Assembly: GCA_028023455.1 (NCBI GenBank)
Contig: JAQFVV010000027.1
Location: 8,491,845 to 8,555,844, forward strand
DNA length: 64,000 nucleotides
Direction of reading: 5' to 3'
DNA from: Epiperipatus broadwayi
Taxonomy: Eukaryota > Onychophora > Udeonychophora > Euonychophora > Peripatidae
The notes below the pieces were generated by a model that did not search any database, was not told the DNA's origin, and saw only the letters and a list, made by a program, of their open reading frames with translations. A program made the translations under genes and the position numbers. Below are positions 1-13,399 of the stretch, piece by piece (the stretch's first letter is position 1; the number at the start of each line of letters is the position of its first letter).

Positions 1-2510
1 AATTTATTTTTGTATTCTATTGTTTTTATTTCATTAAAAAAAAAGATTTATAATTCAGGAATTCATAATAAATTTGAAAACGTAAGTGACAAAGCGCAGC
101 AACATTAAGCTCTAGCCAGTCACTTTATTATTGCACCAAGCGATATGAGTTTTACTGTTAATGAATTATAAAAATTTCTTGTTTATAAATCTAGAAATGT
201 AGTTAAACTGCGACTCAATAAGTTTTTGCTTTTAGTTGAACATATGAATCTCCCAAATTTTTTTAGGTATGTTGGAAATGCATGAATTATTATAGAACAG
301 TTCAGACGAGAATTGATCAAATCTTTATCCTTGAATATTACAAATTATATAATAGTAGCTGACCTGGCAATCAATTTATTAAATGCCAGCTTAAATAGTA
401 CTTACTTTAGAGCGGCAGACCGGTGTTCTCAGATTTCAGCATCTAAACCTTATCGCCCCATAACATGAAGAAATACTTTCACTTGAAGAATTATTAGCAT
501 AGCTAAATAAATTACCTATCTTTGCCACCAACCTTTTCTTAACGATATTTTTAACAATTTCGCTCTCATTTTCTTAACAATATTCATTTTGCGTAACTAA
601 GAGCCAATAAATTTTGTTTTTGTTCCTATGCTTCTGGAACAAGAATGTGACTTGAATATGCAGCACCACATGATCGGGGGGGGGGGCGATGGGGTAGAGG
701 TAAAATCTGGCTTCAGCAGAAGTCCACGGCTGTGAATGCTACAATATCATCTAGTGTCAGAGATCTGCAATTATTAAATATATCGAATGATTATTGAAGA
801 CATTTCCCCCTCTAGTAGAGAATGTTTGAAAATTCCTTTTAACAATTCACTCATTATGTCAATTGCGTTGAGCTGTCAAATATCATTTATTCATAGGTAA
901 TCCATCGAGTAATATAACTGAGCTGCCAAATCAATAAACTCACAATTGGTATCAACAGAACCATACTTCTGGCAGCCTTATAGAAATTAAAATGAGTATA
1001 TACTATTGCATATGTTTTCATCAAATTATGCAATTGAAAATTGGATATGCTTCTCCAATTTAGGCGATAAATTCCTTTCAACGAGTGATCTAAATAGCTC
1101 GATTCATATTCTATTAATTCGTGGAAGGTTTTGATCTATTAGTGGATTTAATACTTTTCTTCTAATCATTATTCACTCACTAGCAAGATAACACCAAACT
1201 GTGTTTATTTTTGATATGTGGTCAAACTTTTAGCAAAGTGGTCATGTCCATAAGTTCTGCACCTGTTTATTAACTATGGGAGTTCAGTTGAAATTCCATC
1301 AACACTATCTATCTCACCAGGATGCTCTTCCACTTCTTATTCAGTATGATTAATTCACTTTTATGCTACATGGGGAACTCAAGGATTATTATTTGCACCT
1401 GGATACTAAATCCTGTAGGAATATTAAGCCAAATACAACTTAACTTTCTATTGTATTTTAAATTTTATTGATGCATTTACATTTCAAATATGAAAGGATA
1501 TTAGTGCATTTAAAATTTGACTTAATAAGAATATAAGTTTTCATCCCTCTGATATATCATATATAATTCAAAATGATTTAAAAATAATCAAACATTCCTA
1601 CTTAATTTTCTGAAAACATTTCTATGAAGTAATTTGTTTCATCTCCATAACATTTTGGCTAATAACTTTAAATGGTATAAGCATTAAAAATGATATATAT
1701 ACTAATAAATTCAAGACCAGAACTACAAACCAGTCAAAAGTTCTAAATAAGAGACATTTATCTTTACTCAACTCCAGTGACACATTACTAGATGACACTA
1801 TAACTAAAATCCTGTCCCTAGGACAATTCCTTGATTGTCTTGAAATCCACTGATAAAAGCAAAACAGACTTTGGATAAAATTGCAATATCATCTGGTAAA
1901 CACCTATTTTTTTTTTACACTAGATGGCACCAAAATAAAAAAACAAAACAAACTGCCTGTTCACTTTTATATGTTGAAAGAATCAAACAATATTGTGTTG
2001 GAATAGACTATCTATTCATAATTCTTGTATCCAACAATTGTTTTCATAGATGGAACTATTTTAACAGTTAAGAACAATTTTTTTTTTTGAAGCAATACAA
2101 GCTGCTTATACAGAATATTATTTAAAAATAATTATCAGGGTTTTCTTATTTAAATACTATACTGGAAATTTTCATCCCTAAAGTTCTTGATACAATTCAA
2201 CTGCTCTTTAGGCAATTATCTTCAATCAAAACAAATATGGCTTTATATTATTGTCATATCTACAATCCATTTGAACCATATTGACCAATTAATACAATAC
2301 TTTAGAAATGTTTGGTTTGCCTCGAAGAAGTATAAAATTGATCCAATCGACTTTTATTAGAAATATGCAAGTGCGTATATTTAATCAAGCAGTTATTAAT
2401 GTGCAGATAATTATAAATTTACAAAAAATGAATAGACTGTGCATAAATTATAATGTAAAGATGCATAATAGTAAGTTTATATTTTTTTGATGTAGAAGTC
2501 TTATTTTATA
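1..2510. other. Non-coding, nothing recognised
   Basis: This AT-rich stretch lies downstream of the TLK gene. I saw no coding region, RNA gene or recognisable transposon domain in either strand. The only oddity is a run of 11 G at 676-686, in a slightly GC-richer patch (about 655-760). Short open frames here have no family features. Confidence 0.5.
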
Positions 2511-2958
2511 TCCCAACGAAAAAGTCAATGATTCCTCTTTCCAAACTCCCTGCAGTGCCATTGCTGAATCAATGCATGTTATGGAACAGCATAGTTTTAC
2601 CTATTTACCACAAAATTTTTAAGATGCTAGCAAATCTGGATCACAAGTTGTGGCATGAAATGTGAGTGTTTTGTATCTTCGTAGATCATCTTCCACACGA
2701 AATCTTGCAAACTATTTGAAAACATTCTTGCAACTCATGGTTTCATTGAGATACAGTTTCAATCATTTCAGAAACAATTTAAATTGAACATTAGAGTACT
2801 GTTTCATCTTGGGTTAAGGTACAAAACCAACTGTCACATTCCATATCATAACTTGCACCATCAAATTTTCATGATAAATAGCTAAACTGTAATTGCTACT
2901 TGATTTAGAAATGACACTGCAAATAGCTCAGAGAAAGAATCAATCATTTTTATTGGGA
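2511..2958. mobile_element. Long-TIR non-autonomous element, family A, copy 1
   Basis: Two arms of roughly 140 bp are imperfect inverted repeats. The outer end begins TCCCAA at 2511 and its complement is at 2953-2958. The left arm motif GGATCACAAGTTGTG (about 2639) recurs, inverted, in the right arm of the copy at 29.6 kb, so both belong to one dispersed family; a third, truncated copy is at 47.1 kb. There is no coding capacity. It is a MITE-like element of unassigned superfamily. Target duplications are not clear. Confidence 0.6.
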
Positions 2959-4930
2959 CCAATTGTGTATATAAAATTTATATAAATTCTTATCGTTTAC
3001 GATTTTGTTCATCCTAAACTGCAACTTAAAAAATATAATAGCTATTTTCTGTCAATCATAAGCCTGTTATCTTTACAAGCACTGAAAAGTGGCATAAATC
3101 TAATTTTAGACAATATTAAAGATCAAATAAGCTGATAGCAGATATTGTTTACCACTGATTAGTAATCCAATTAACATAGTAGGCAAAAGAAATCAGACCA
3201 TCTTGATGTTGGCAATCACAGAACATTTAATTAGGAAACTTAAATAAAATTACTTCAATAAGAGTATGAGAAACAAGTCCTGGACAAATTAATAGTGCAA
3301 AACGTGGATATAATGGCACTTCTGGAGAGCCATCATTATTTTAATAATATGCATATTTTAAAATTCACTGACTCAATATTGATTTTTGAAAGAACACATT
3401 CACTGTAAATTATCTATTTTCATGGCACACCAACTAGCATAATAGTTTCCATTGAAAAGTTTGAATAATATAGCAATAAATCTTAAAGTGTGACTATAAA
3501 ATCTAATATTACCATGAGAAATAATAATGCTGGTACCTTCGAGTCTATTTCCCCACAATGGTTTCTTGGCCTGTTAAATATTCTTCGGCAGATACGGGAA
3601 GACCTCATATAAAGTTTATAAAATACTATTAAACATATCAAACTTACAACTAACTGAAGACATACTTTTTCCATGTAAGATATATCAATCAAAACCCCTT
3701 TTCTGGACAATCAAGAACCTTCAAATAGAAACAAATGGTCATATGGTGGGATCCCAAATAAATTTATTGCTGGATTTGTCTGGAACTTCATCAACCGATT
3801 CAGTAGTCCTAGATTTATGTAATCATTGCCAAACATAACTTCTAAAATACAGTTAACAATTGCCTAATCTATTGCATGAAGTGGCAAATTTGAAGGACTT
3901 AATAAATTCATTATTGAATCCTCAAACTTAGAATTTCTACAGATTTCTTTATATTTTTAGCTATCAATAAATAAATAAATATATACACTAAATAATATTT
4001 ATAACTCAATTCCCATGAAAATTTTAGTCCTGTTTATCTGAAAGCAATTTGTGATGAAACACAAACCTTCTGTGAATATACCATTGGTTTTATAAGATTT
4101 ACTAAGAGCAATAGTCTGAAAATTGAATGATCTTAATGTTTTAAAATAATAATTATGGGCAAACATCCTCTAATTAATAATTATGCTTTGAAGAAATAAA
4201 AAAAAAAAGAAAGGCATTTTTAAAACTTTTACTGTAAAAAATTATTCTAGTTTAAAAAATAAACCTATGACTTTTTCTTTATTCAGTTTGACTATTTTTA
4301 CTAAGTACGCTTTGAATTATTTTGAATCAGAATGCTATAATATAATAAGATTGCTTCTGATAAAGATTCAGTCAATAAAAAAACCTGTATTTAAAGCAGT
4401 CCTGTTTTGTCTGAAAGTTTGTGATAATAGTATTCTACTTGAAATTATATTTTGGACTGTTCTGTCTTTTAGGAATTATTAAATATCTTTAAAAAAATTC
4501 AAATTTTAGTTGAAATTTTCAAATACATTCAACTCCCAGTAATACAACACAGGTTTTGCCAGCATGACCAAATTGATTAGAATACCCCTTAAATTCAATG
4601 TTCTTTAATGATTGAACATATTTGAAAAGTTTAAATAAAGTTTGAATTTTTCTTTATAAGAATTTTAATGATAGAAATAATTCAACATATAATTACAAAT
4701 TAAAGCAATTTTCTAGAAAAAAAAACTTGTGAAATCACAAGTAAACCGAGAGTTGCTTTACTTTCATTTGTAAATTCTCAGAGGCATTTACCTTCAAAAA
4801 TTAATATTTACCATAAAAAAAAAAGCATTAAAAAGATAACTGAAAACACTACTGTAACTTTAATATAATATTTCTTACGACAACAAAGTCAATTACTCAA
4901 GACTTTAATAGATATACAAATGTAGATAAT
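2959..4930. other. Non-coding, nothing recognised
   Basis: AT-rich sequence with simple A/T runs. I recognise no gene, RNA or mobile element domain. Small open frames at 3483-3710 (minus) and 4267-4482 (plus) have no family features and look like chance. Confidence 0.45.
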
Positions 4931-5027
4931 AACAATCAACCCTTAAGCTATGAACAATCTCAACCAGTAGTCAAGGTAACCTCCTTTAACAAGGTTGAGA
5001 TTGTTGATAGCTTAAGGATCGATTGTT
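4931..5027. repeat. Near-perfect 35-bp hairpin
   Basis: Arms 4931-4965 and 4993-5027 are inverted repeats with about three mismatches in 35 positions, separated by a 27-base loop. The arms share the core TTAAGCTAT and end in CAATCTCAACC next to the loop. It may be a tiny foldback element or a transcribed hairpin. No flanking duplication is evident and I see no second copy in the window. Confidence 0.6.
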
Positions 5028-5774
5028 ATAGTTGTTCTTGTTCAAAATGATGTCCCACCCCTCCAATTTTATTCATTAGGAAAACTGATGACATGTTTTG
5101 TATTTCTTATGAACATTTTCCCCAACAAAATTTAATAATTAAAAAATTTAAGTCAGTTTATAAGTCATGTTATTTTAAATCGTAATCTTCAAATTGTTAT
5201 TCTGTTATCAGGATGATTCCTTTTGTAGTACTGCCACCTCCCCCATGAATTAACTGTTGATAACATTTAATTAAAGGATTGTTTTATTAGTAGGTTTATA
5301 TTAATTGAGATTCTTGTTCGCACATGAAGTCTGTATAGAAAGTGAACCAACACGATGCCATCAAATTATACAGGATAAAATATACACATGTAATTGAATT
5401 TTCTGATTCAATTAAGATGTCGCCACTGGAAACAAGAACATCACATTTTAATTTGACAATTATCATGGCTTTAAATCACGCAGGGCTGGTGCTCGAACTT
5501 ATGAAATCTCAAGCAATGAAGCCGTTCGATTATTTATTTATTTATTTAATTAAGATTATACAAGTACGATAACATGTAAATCATTCAATTTATAGTGCTA
5601 TCCTTTATCTTTGGTATAATTATTTTTTAGGTACAGTATTGTATATTATAATGGTGAGCAAACTCCAGCTGTATGTGGTTCCCATCACAATATTGGTATT
5701 CATTGCTATTTTTTCTAAACTTTTAAATCAATAATCTACAGCAGTATAATATATATAAATATTAAAATACTGTA

Positions 5775-6588
5775 CACCTGGGTCTCGTTTTATGTGGATT
5801 ATTTTAATGCGGTTCATGTTTCTTCTTACTATCTTTCATATTTCACTATGTTTATAAGATATCAAGAAATTTAAATTATTAAGAACTTATTTTGACTTGA
5901 AATACTTTTTTTTCCTTCAAAAATGTAACATTATGGCCTGAAGCTATATTTAGAATCTTAGCTTCTATGTAAATAACCTACCTATACTAATGAGTAAATA
6001 ATAATAATAGATTTATACATACACATAAAAATTTCGCAATAAATATTCAAAAATTTTAAACTTTTAAAACGAATTTTGTTATATATAACAGAAATAAATA
6101 TTTTTTTAGATTTTTAAAATAAATAATAACGAAGACTTTATAAACTGAAAATAATCTTTCTAATGATAATCTTTGTTTTGATTGCGATCTCATTTTTTTA
6201 ATATAGAAACAGAAAACTATTAACACAGCACAAGACTGAAAGTGACGCTAGTTGTACATCACATCACAAATCTGATTTCTTATTAGTTCACAAACAAACA
6301 CATACTGTCAAATAGCGGTAATGATTCAAATATGTATGAAAAATTAAATACTGTAGGTAATAAAAAAAAAGTTTGTCTTGTATTAATTTTTTTCAAATAT
6401 TTGAAATTTTTTATTAGTCATACTTTATTTCCTTATTTTTTTAATGCGAATTTTAAAGTAATTTTTCCTTGTTGCTTTGCTTTTATGCAGATTTCTGAAA
6501 ATTATAGAACCTATCCTCCAATTTTCAAGGTAATTTTTGTGCGTGTTTTCTGAGGAACCTATCTAATGCATAAAACGAGACCCAGGTG
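5775..6588. mobile_element. Tc1/mariner-superfamily MITE, pogo/Tigger-like ends
   Basis: An 814-bp segment is bounded by terminal inverted repeats of about 20 bp starting CACCTGGGTCTCG and continuing TTTTATG. A TA dinucleotide flanks each end (5773-5774 and 6589-6590), the target duplication expected of the Tc1/mariner superfamily. The TIR, followed inside by a TTTTATG...GCGGTTCATG style sequence, resembles pogo/Tigger ends (family knowledge, not searched). The interior is AT-rich and codes for nothing recognisable, so it is a non-autonomous deletion derivative or MITE. Confidence 0.65.
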
Positions 6589-7196
6589 TACTTCATAAAT
6601 GCTTAAAAAAAAAAAAAGAATAAAAAAGCAAACATTTAAAAATTTTTAACTTTTAAATTATATCAATTAAAGTTAACATGAATTTTATTATTGTATTTTA
6701 TTGGAAAAAAGGTTTTGATATTTAACGGCCTGTGTCATTCCCAAGTTTCTTAGAACTGACATCTTACTAATCAGATTTTAAACTATTAGTTGTACAAATG
6801 GAAATTCTACCAAAACCTTCGATGGCTAGAGATTAAATAAATTCTTCTTTGGTGAGTAAAACTCCTATAGTTGTATTTTTTATTATTTATAAATACAATT
6901 TTCATTCAAAAATGTATGAAAGTATATATGTGGCTCTTATTACCAAAGTACTTATCCACCCCCAATATATTATAAATTCAAGATTATTCTGCCCTCTAAT
7001 TGCACTGTAATATGTATAATGAATTTCTTGAGATTTTTTTTTTGTTGTTGGAAAAAGTATTTTACATGACAAGTCAGCATCTATCAAAATGTCGGCTTAA
7101 CCACTACATAAAAAAAGAAATAATATTCCATTCATCGTTACCTTTAAAAAAAACTTCTTACTTACTTTTTATGCTGTAGCAGTGCTCTATGAGCAA

Positions 7197-7640
7197 ATTC
7201 AATTAATAGAAGCAAATGAATGGTAGAGTGATAACAGACAGTCACACAGCAGCAGAGGAAATATCATCTCAATTGTAGATTTCATAAGCATATAAACTCT
7301 TTTGAGACTAAATACCTTTTATGTTTTTAATACATACAATGGAAGCAAATTAATGATATCGTAATGACACACAAACACGCAACAGTAAGCAGTAGAAACA
7401 CCTCAACTGTAGTCTTCATAAAAATGTAATAATCTCTTCTGAAAATTCAGACACATTTTATGTTTTTAATTCACCCACATATCAGAAGCAAATGGGTCGT
7501 AAAGGGATCACAGATAGCCATGCAGAAATAGGCAGTGAAAACATAATCTCAACTGTAGATTTCTTAAGCATGTAATCTGTGACTTCATGCAAATAATTTA
7601 ATGTTTAACAACTTTATCTTTCAATCCTAAATAATTTTTT
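7197..7640. repeat. Diverged tandem repeat, about three units of 140 bp
   Basis: Three imperfect units share the order GAAGCAAAT, CAC/CAG-rich middle, ATCTCAACTGTAG, ATGTTTTTAAT. The ATGTTTTTAAT block occurs near 7320 and 7460, and the GAAGCAAAT block near 7208, 7342 and 7484. The units are substantially diverged, so the array is old. I see no coding function. Confidence 0.55.
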
Positions 7641-7849
7641 TTTTTTCCCTTTATGGTGGTTAATATTTTGTGAACATATTTTCTTGTTTTAAATATATAT
7701 ATATACCTATAAAGAAAAGCCTAGTCAGTACCATATTGTCCATACAGTCATATAAATTTCAAATATACATGAATGTGAGTCAATAAAAATCGTATGTACA
7801 TAATATTCAATAATAAATAAAACAAGTTATGTCAAAAATTGGGCAGCTC

Positions 7850-10800
7850 TTTATTTGTAAATTTTCGATTTTACAACCAAGTTTACTGTCTTTACTGCCT
7901 TTAGTCCAATGATACATTTCTTTTAAACACTAGTTTTCATCAGAATTCAAAGTGTATATATACAGCTCAAATATTTTAAAAAGGGGGTAGTGTTCTGACA
8001 TCCTTGTAGAATTGCTCCAGGTGAAAATAATATATATTATGATGCAGATGGTATCCTGGGTTTTGTGTATAAATTGCAACATAATGTAAAGCAATAATGT
8101 TACAAACTAAAACAATTAAATTCATTGTCTTAGGAAGGTGGGGAGGGCCAGGAATGGTAGGGAATAACATTTTGAAATGACAAAGGATGGTTTATTGTCA
8201 AAACTTGTTACATACTAAGAATACAACATGTATGTAGCCTAAAAAGGGAAAGGGGCTCCCACCAAGGAACAAGAGTACCTCGCTACAAACTCTCATCTCA
8301 AAAAATCCTTCTACAATTTACAATTCCATTAAAAAAATAATGAAAGAAAGAAACAGTTATGGCCAGGTCTAGGTGTAATTTCTTAAACACCAAATTAACT
8401 GACCCCCCTTCCCCCCCCCCGCTCAAAAACTGCCACTAATAGTAGCTTCATTTGTCCAGAAAACCCAAGGTGTAGCAGGGCCTCCCTGCACATTTTACAC
8501 AATGGAACACAATTAATACTTTTACTGGAATGCAAATGTGATCACATTAAAAAAATTCATTTTAAAGAAAATGTTTTGATTTTTAGTGGGAGAAAAAAAA
8601 AATTCATTTATCAGTATGGGGAAAAAGAAGATAAAATTGACAAAAAAAATAAATAAATCTTTAGATGATTAAAAGTGAGAAAGAAAAAAAAAACCCAAAA
8701 TTTTTAAAATATATGCATATGTAGATATAACAGCCATTCTTGGAGACACACTACAGGTTTACGGCATCATTCGCCAAGCTTTGACATTCTCACACTTCCT
8801 GTCTTCCCCCTCCCATACAATAAGTCATCTTTTCAATAAGAGCAGGAAACTAAAGATGCTAAGGTCTATACAGTACTACCATTTAAATTTACAAGATCTT
8901 AAAATTTATTTACAAACACTATTTATAAGAAACAAATATACAAATCTAACTGAAAAGATGACAGCTGATTTACGATAAAAAAAAAAAAAATTTTTTTTTT
9001 TTGTAATAATAGAAATCCTGGGAGTTTGAATAAGAGGGGAAAAATAAATAAATATGCTGATTGTTAGCTTTGCCATGATTTCAAGACATTTAACAAAACA
9101 TTTTATGAGTAAAAGACTGAGTATTTATAACAAAGCTTAGATTAATTTAAACAGTGTATAATAGTAAATAAAACCAGAAATAATTACAATTTTGATATAA
9201 ATAAAAATATATATAAATATATATCAAAGGTTTGTGTTTTAGCAGTAATATAAGCCAATTCATTTCGTACATACAAATTATACATTCAAAAGTATTTTGA
9301 ATGTAATAGAATTTCAACGTATTCTATTTATTTAACGTAATTCCCTCTCGTAACAAAGTTAACGATAAACATCAATCAGTTATTAAATCTTATTGTTTAC
9401 TTCAAGTAAACTTTGCAGAGAGTGTTAACCAGTTCAATTTAAAGCACTTTGACCATTAGGAAAAATAAATAAACTGTAATATTTTTACAAATACACACAA
9501 ATAACATATCCATGTGTTGATCAACACCCGCAACAACTCTCCAGGAAAAAGATTATTACAAGTGAGAATACCCAAAGAAATGCTCAAAACAAAACAAATA
9601 CATTATTTCTAATTCTAGAATCAATTTTGAGCAATTTGTTTTCCTCGATGATTTAAAATTAACATTTTAAAATCAGTTGAGATTAGGGATGTGAAATACT
9701 TTTTAATCAAAATGATTTAAATAAAAGTATCACATTCAATAGAGACTGTTCAAATACTTGCCCTCGTACCTGAGAGTGGGGCCACAGATTTTGTTACAAG
9801 CAAAACTTGTAATATTTCTAATCTCTTTCCCTCTCCAAAAACCCACGTACTTTAATAAAGTGTATTGATAAATTTGTAATTTTTACATGACAATATTTCA
9901 ATGTGCATGATTAAAATTCAAAAAGAAAAAAAATTGCAATACAAATTAACCGGTAATGATATTTTCTTCTTGGAGAAGAGTAAAATAACGGAAATAAAAG
10001 AAAAGCCAAAAGCACAAAATTATTTGCTTTAAAAAATAAAACAATTTGGTAAGAATATATTTTTAACAACAATAACAACAACAAAAGTTTCCATTACCAA
10101 ACTGCAAAGATACTAATCTTTTCATTATTTATTGTATGCAGGAAAATTTTCAAAGTTGGAAATACTGCATGCCTTTGCGACTATACTTTTTTTTCGCAAA
10201 ACATAAATACATCAAAAAGAAAAAAAAATTTTTTTACATGCAACTAAAAACCTTCCTATCTTGAAAAAATTCCATGATGCAATAAATAAAAATACCATAA
10301 GTATTTTAAAGAATGGAAAAAAAAATTACATTCTAAAATAAAATAAAATTCATTTAATTTACAATTTCGAAAATAACTTTTTACTAAGAAATAACACCAG
10401 CAAAATTTTTAAAAAAAAATTATTGAACGATTGTCTTAATATGTACAAGGACCCACTGATTGTCCACACGAGGCACTTTCCAACCATCTTAGTGTGTAAT
10501 AGTATTTTATAAATATTTCATTCAAGATTTTTTACACACTAATAAAAACAAAAATAACGGCACAGTTCCCCCTCCCACAAATTTTCATTTGATAGCAATT
10601 TATAGTGATTAGAATGGAAAAAAAACCTATATATAACAAGTATTTCAATTTTATAAGAGTTCCTTAATTTGTATACTAGAAAAAAAAATTAAAAAAAAAA
10701 AGTCTTTTTAAAACTGATGTTATTTCAAACGAGATAATTATATCTCAACTGATTCTAAAACAGTTAAAGCTTGGTCATCAGTGGTCCAAGAATGGCCTTA

Positions 10801-10894
10801 ATTTAAATGAGTCCATTGTGTTGGCAGCTGTGGAGGGTTGGTCAAAGGCTCTTGGCATAACGGTGGTTCAAATTACGGTCGTTGGAGGGCGGTA
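7850..10894 (-). other. Probable TLK 3' UTR and downstream flank
   Basis: Sequence immediately 3' of the TLK stop codon on the minus strand. It is long, mostly not recognisable as transposon, and contains several AATAAA hexamers in minus-strand orientation (for example at 7850-7855). The stretch 8160-8970 is somewhat richer in G+C than its surroundings and includes a C-rich patch at about 8402-8420. The transcript end cannot be fixed from sequence alone; 7850 is only a candidate polyadenylation region. No second gene is seen here. Confidence 0.35.
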
Positions 10895-11020
10895 CTACGA
10901 GGCGCTGGTAGAAGAGTTTCCTCGTTTCATGCCGTTCGCCTTGAGATACTCGTCACTCGCTAACGACAACACATCCACGCGCTCTTCCTTCTTATACTTT
11001 AAACAGCGTCTGATAAATGC
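10895..11020 (-). CDS. TLK: Tousled-like kinase, last coding exon
   Basis: Terminal coding exon of the serine/threonine kinase TLK, a nuclear kinase that phosphorylates the histone chaperone ASF1 (family knowledge). Reading minus, the exon follows an AG acceptor at 11021-11022 and starts in phase 0 with AFIRRCLKYKKEERVDV, the subdomain XI signature in which the invariant Arg (second R of FIRRC) closes the kinase C-lobe. It continues LSLASDEYLK and ends NGMKRGNSSTSAS before TAG at 10895-10897. The tail after the kinase domain is short, like vertebrate TLKs and unlike the long glutamine-rich tail of Drosophila. The exon is visibly more GC-rich than the flanking introns. The identification is very safe because three further exons join to it in frame. 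Confidence 0.95.
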   Translation of the reverse strand, partial: AFIRRCLKYKKEERVDVLSLASDEYLKANGMKRGNSSTSAS

Positions 11021-13335
11021 CTATAAATAAAAATATAATTCATTAAAAATAATATATACAAAAAAAGTTTTGATGAAAAATACAATTTCAAAACTGAATA
11101 TGTATTCCAATTATTAATGTAAAACATTATATATTTTTTATTATTAAAAAATAATTCTCCAAAAATTCTTTACATAGAACTGTTTAATCTCATCAGTAAG
11201 GAGTAACCTAAAAATGTTTGCATACATGGAGTAACAATTACAATTTATTTATAATGATATCTATATTTTGTTTTCTGTATATATTTAACATACCAAGATT
11301 ATCAACAACTTGCAGGCTAATTTGTAATTTTAATATATTTATATGTATAATTATGCACATATATATGATATAATCAGACATTTTTTTTTTTTTTTATTAG
11401 ACCAATTGTTTAATTGGCAAAAGTTTTGAAAAAAAAAAAACAAGAAATTATAAGTTTTTTTATGTAATTTGATGTTTTTCCACAGAGCAATAAATTCAAG
11501 AATTAAAATTTTTCAAACATCAATAAATAAATATAATAATTTGTATATTACAATCAACAAAATAGTTTTTATAAGATAAGGATGAACTAAAAATTCATTT
11601 TTAGTAAAATAACTTATAATCAGTAAAGTATAATGCAATTTTAATTTTGTACTTGTTGTAAATTGAGAGTCGCTGTGTGCAAGTGGCCAAGAGGTTACTC
11701 CAGCAATCAAATAAATAAAACGGAGGTCCTTAGCCATCAGATAATAAAAATAAATAATACAGAGGTTCAGTTCATACAACGATTTAAATCTCAGAGGCTC
11801 CCATTTAACCATCAGTGGGCACTGCACTGAGATTTGGATTTTTTATTGGAAGTATCCTGTAGCCTTCTTTCTTGGTTCTTGTACTCCTATTAGGTTGCTT
11901 TAGCTTTTCTGCTGGATGTATTCTTCTGCATTCCTTCTTAGCTCTTGAATTTAAATAGGACTGAATTGATTTAGATTTTGGGGAGATTTACAGTATGAGC
12001 CACTATTGTTCTCTAAAGTATATATTTTATTGATAAATTTTCTAAATTCCAAAGAATATCTTTAATTAAAAAAAAAAAATCCAATTACAGATGTAATTAG
12101 TTTTTCTTTATCAAATAAAATTCGTAACTTTAATTCCCTGAGGAATTTTTTAATTTGACAAATTAAAATTATTTTAACATTTTAAACTTATATATTTTTT
12201 AAAAAACTAAACTTATATATAGTAGTACTTTAGTGTAAAATTATTGTAAAAGAAAGTAGATATAACGCTTTGGTTTTAAAGTTACTTAAGAAATATTTTA
12301 TTATTTAATGTACACAGAAAGTCTCTTTCGATAACTTATTATTACCTCCTCAGTTTTAAGATATATAAATTAAGAATGTTAAATAACTTTTTTGGTAATA
12401 TTTATGTAGTGTAAAATTACATAAGAAATCCTTACAATTCAAGATTTTCCCACATTTTTTCCATATACATTTTTAAACCTACAAATAATTTTATTTTATT
12501 TAATGATGACTGAATATAATAGAGTATGAATCAACAAACCTGTCATACATGGTTTGTATGATAGACAAAACATTATGACTGTAATATTATATATACCTTG
12601 AATAAGAATAGCAAAGCACAGAAAATTAACTGTTTATTAACTATATTATTTAAAAGTGTTCAATGGTTATGTTTTATTTAGAAAGAGGTTACACACATTT
12701 TTTTCCATTTTTATAATATATTAAATTAGAGTAATATATTAAAATCCAAAGAACAGCATACAGACTAAAGACAACTATCAAGTTCAATCCTATCATTATA
12801 TTTCAATAATAAAGAAGACATAATTAAAAGATTAATACATATTTTAATGATCTGCTTTGTCTTGCATACAAATTTCCATAAAGTCAATTCAAATGAATTG
12901 CTAAACGAGTGTTTGTTGACAATGAGAGATAATACTATAAGGTTTGTTGCAAATCATTTTTCTAATATTATGTAATACCTTAAGAGATTCCATAAATCAA
13001 TTTTCTCCAAAATTTCTACCACTAGTTGTATTATTAAAAGATTTTTAGTAACTCTATTAGCCCCCCCCTCCCCTTTTTTTTTCTAGATTACTATATTTAA
13101 TCCCACTATTTTGTTTTATTATTTTTTTAGAAAACAATATTATTAATTTTCTATAAGATATGTAACAATTAAACCAAAATTTAGAAACATTGGGATGAAA
13201 ATAAATATTTCTATGTTTAAAGCAGAAAATATAGATTGAGGTAAATAAATAATACTTCTGTATATAATATAAAAAATAACAATTCGTGTCAATTGTTAAT
13301 ACATAGTTTAATATAAATAAAAACAAATAATATTT

Positions 13336-13370
13336 CCAAGCGCTTTCAACTCTTACGAGTCCTTATCAAG
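13336..13370 (-). ncRNA. Hammerhead-like motif at PLE terminus
   Basis: Reading minus: TTGATAA (13363-13369), then a stem II of ACTC/GAGT (13357-13360 with 13349-13352) closed by the tetraloop GTAA, then GAAA (13344-13347) followed by GCGCTTGG. This matches the hammerhead order CUGANGA, stem II, GAAA, short stem III. Two core positions differ from consensus (C3 to T, G8 to A). It lies just downstream of the GIY-YIG reading frame of a Penelope-like element, where hammerheads are known in that family. It is probably inactive. Confidence 0.5.
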
Positions 13371-13399
13371 GCAGTGTAAACAATTCTATTTTCTCCTAG

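Noticed and set aside
10818-11030. 70-codon plus open frame over the last TLK exon
   Set aside because: It is the antisense of the TLK exon, which has splice borders and a conserved kinase translation.
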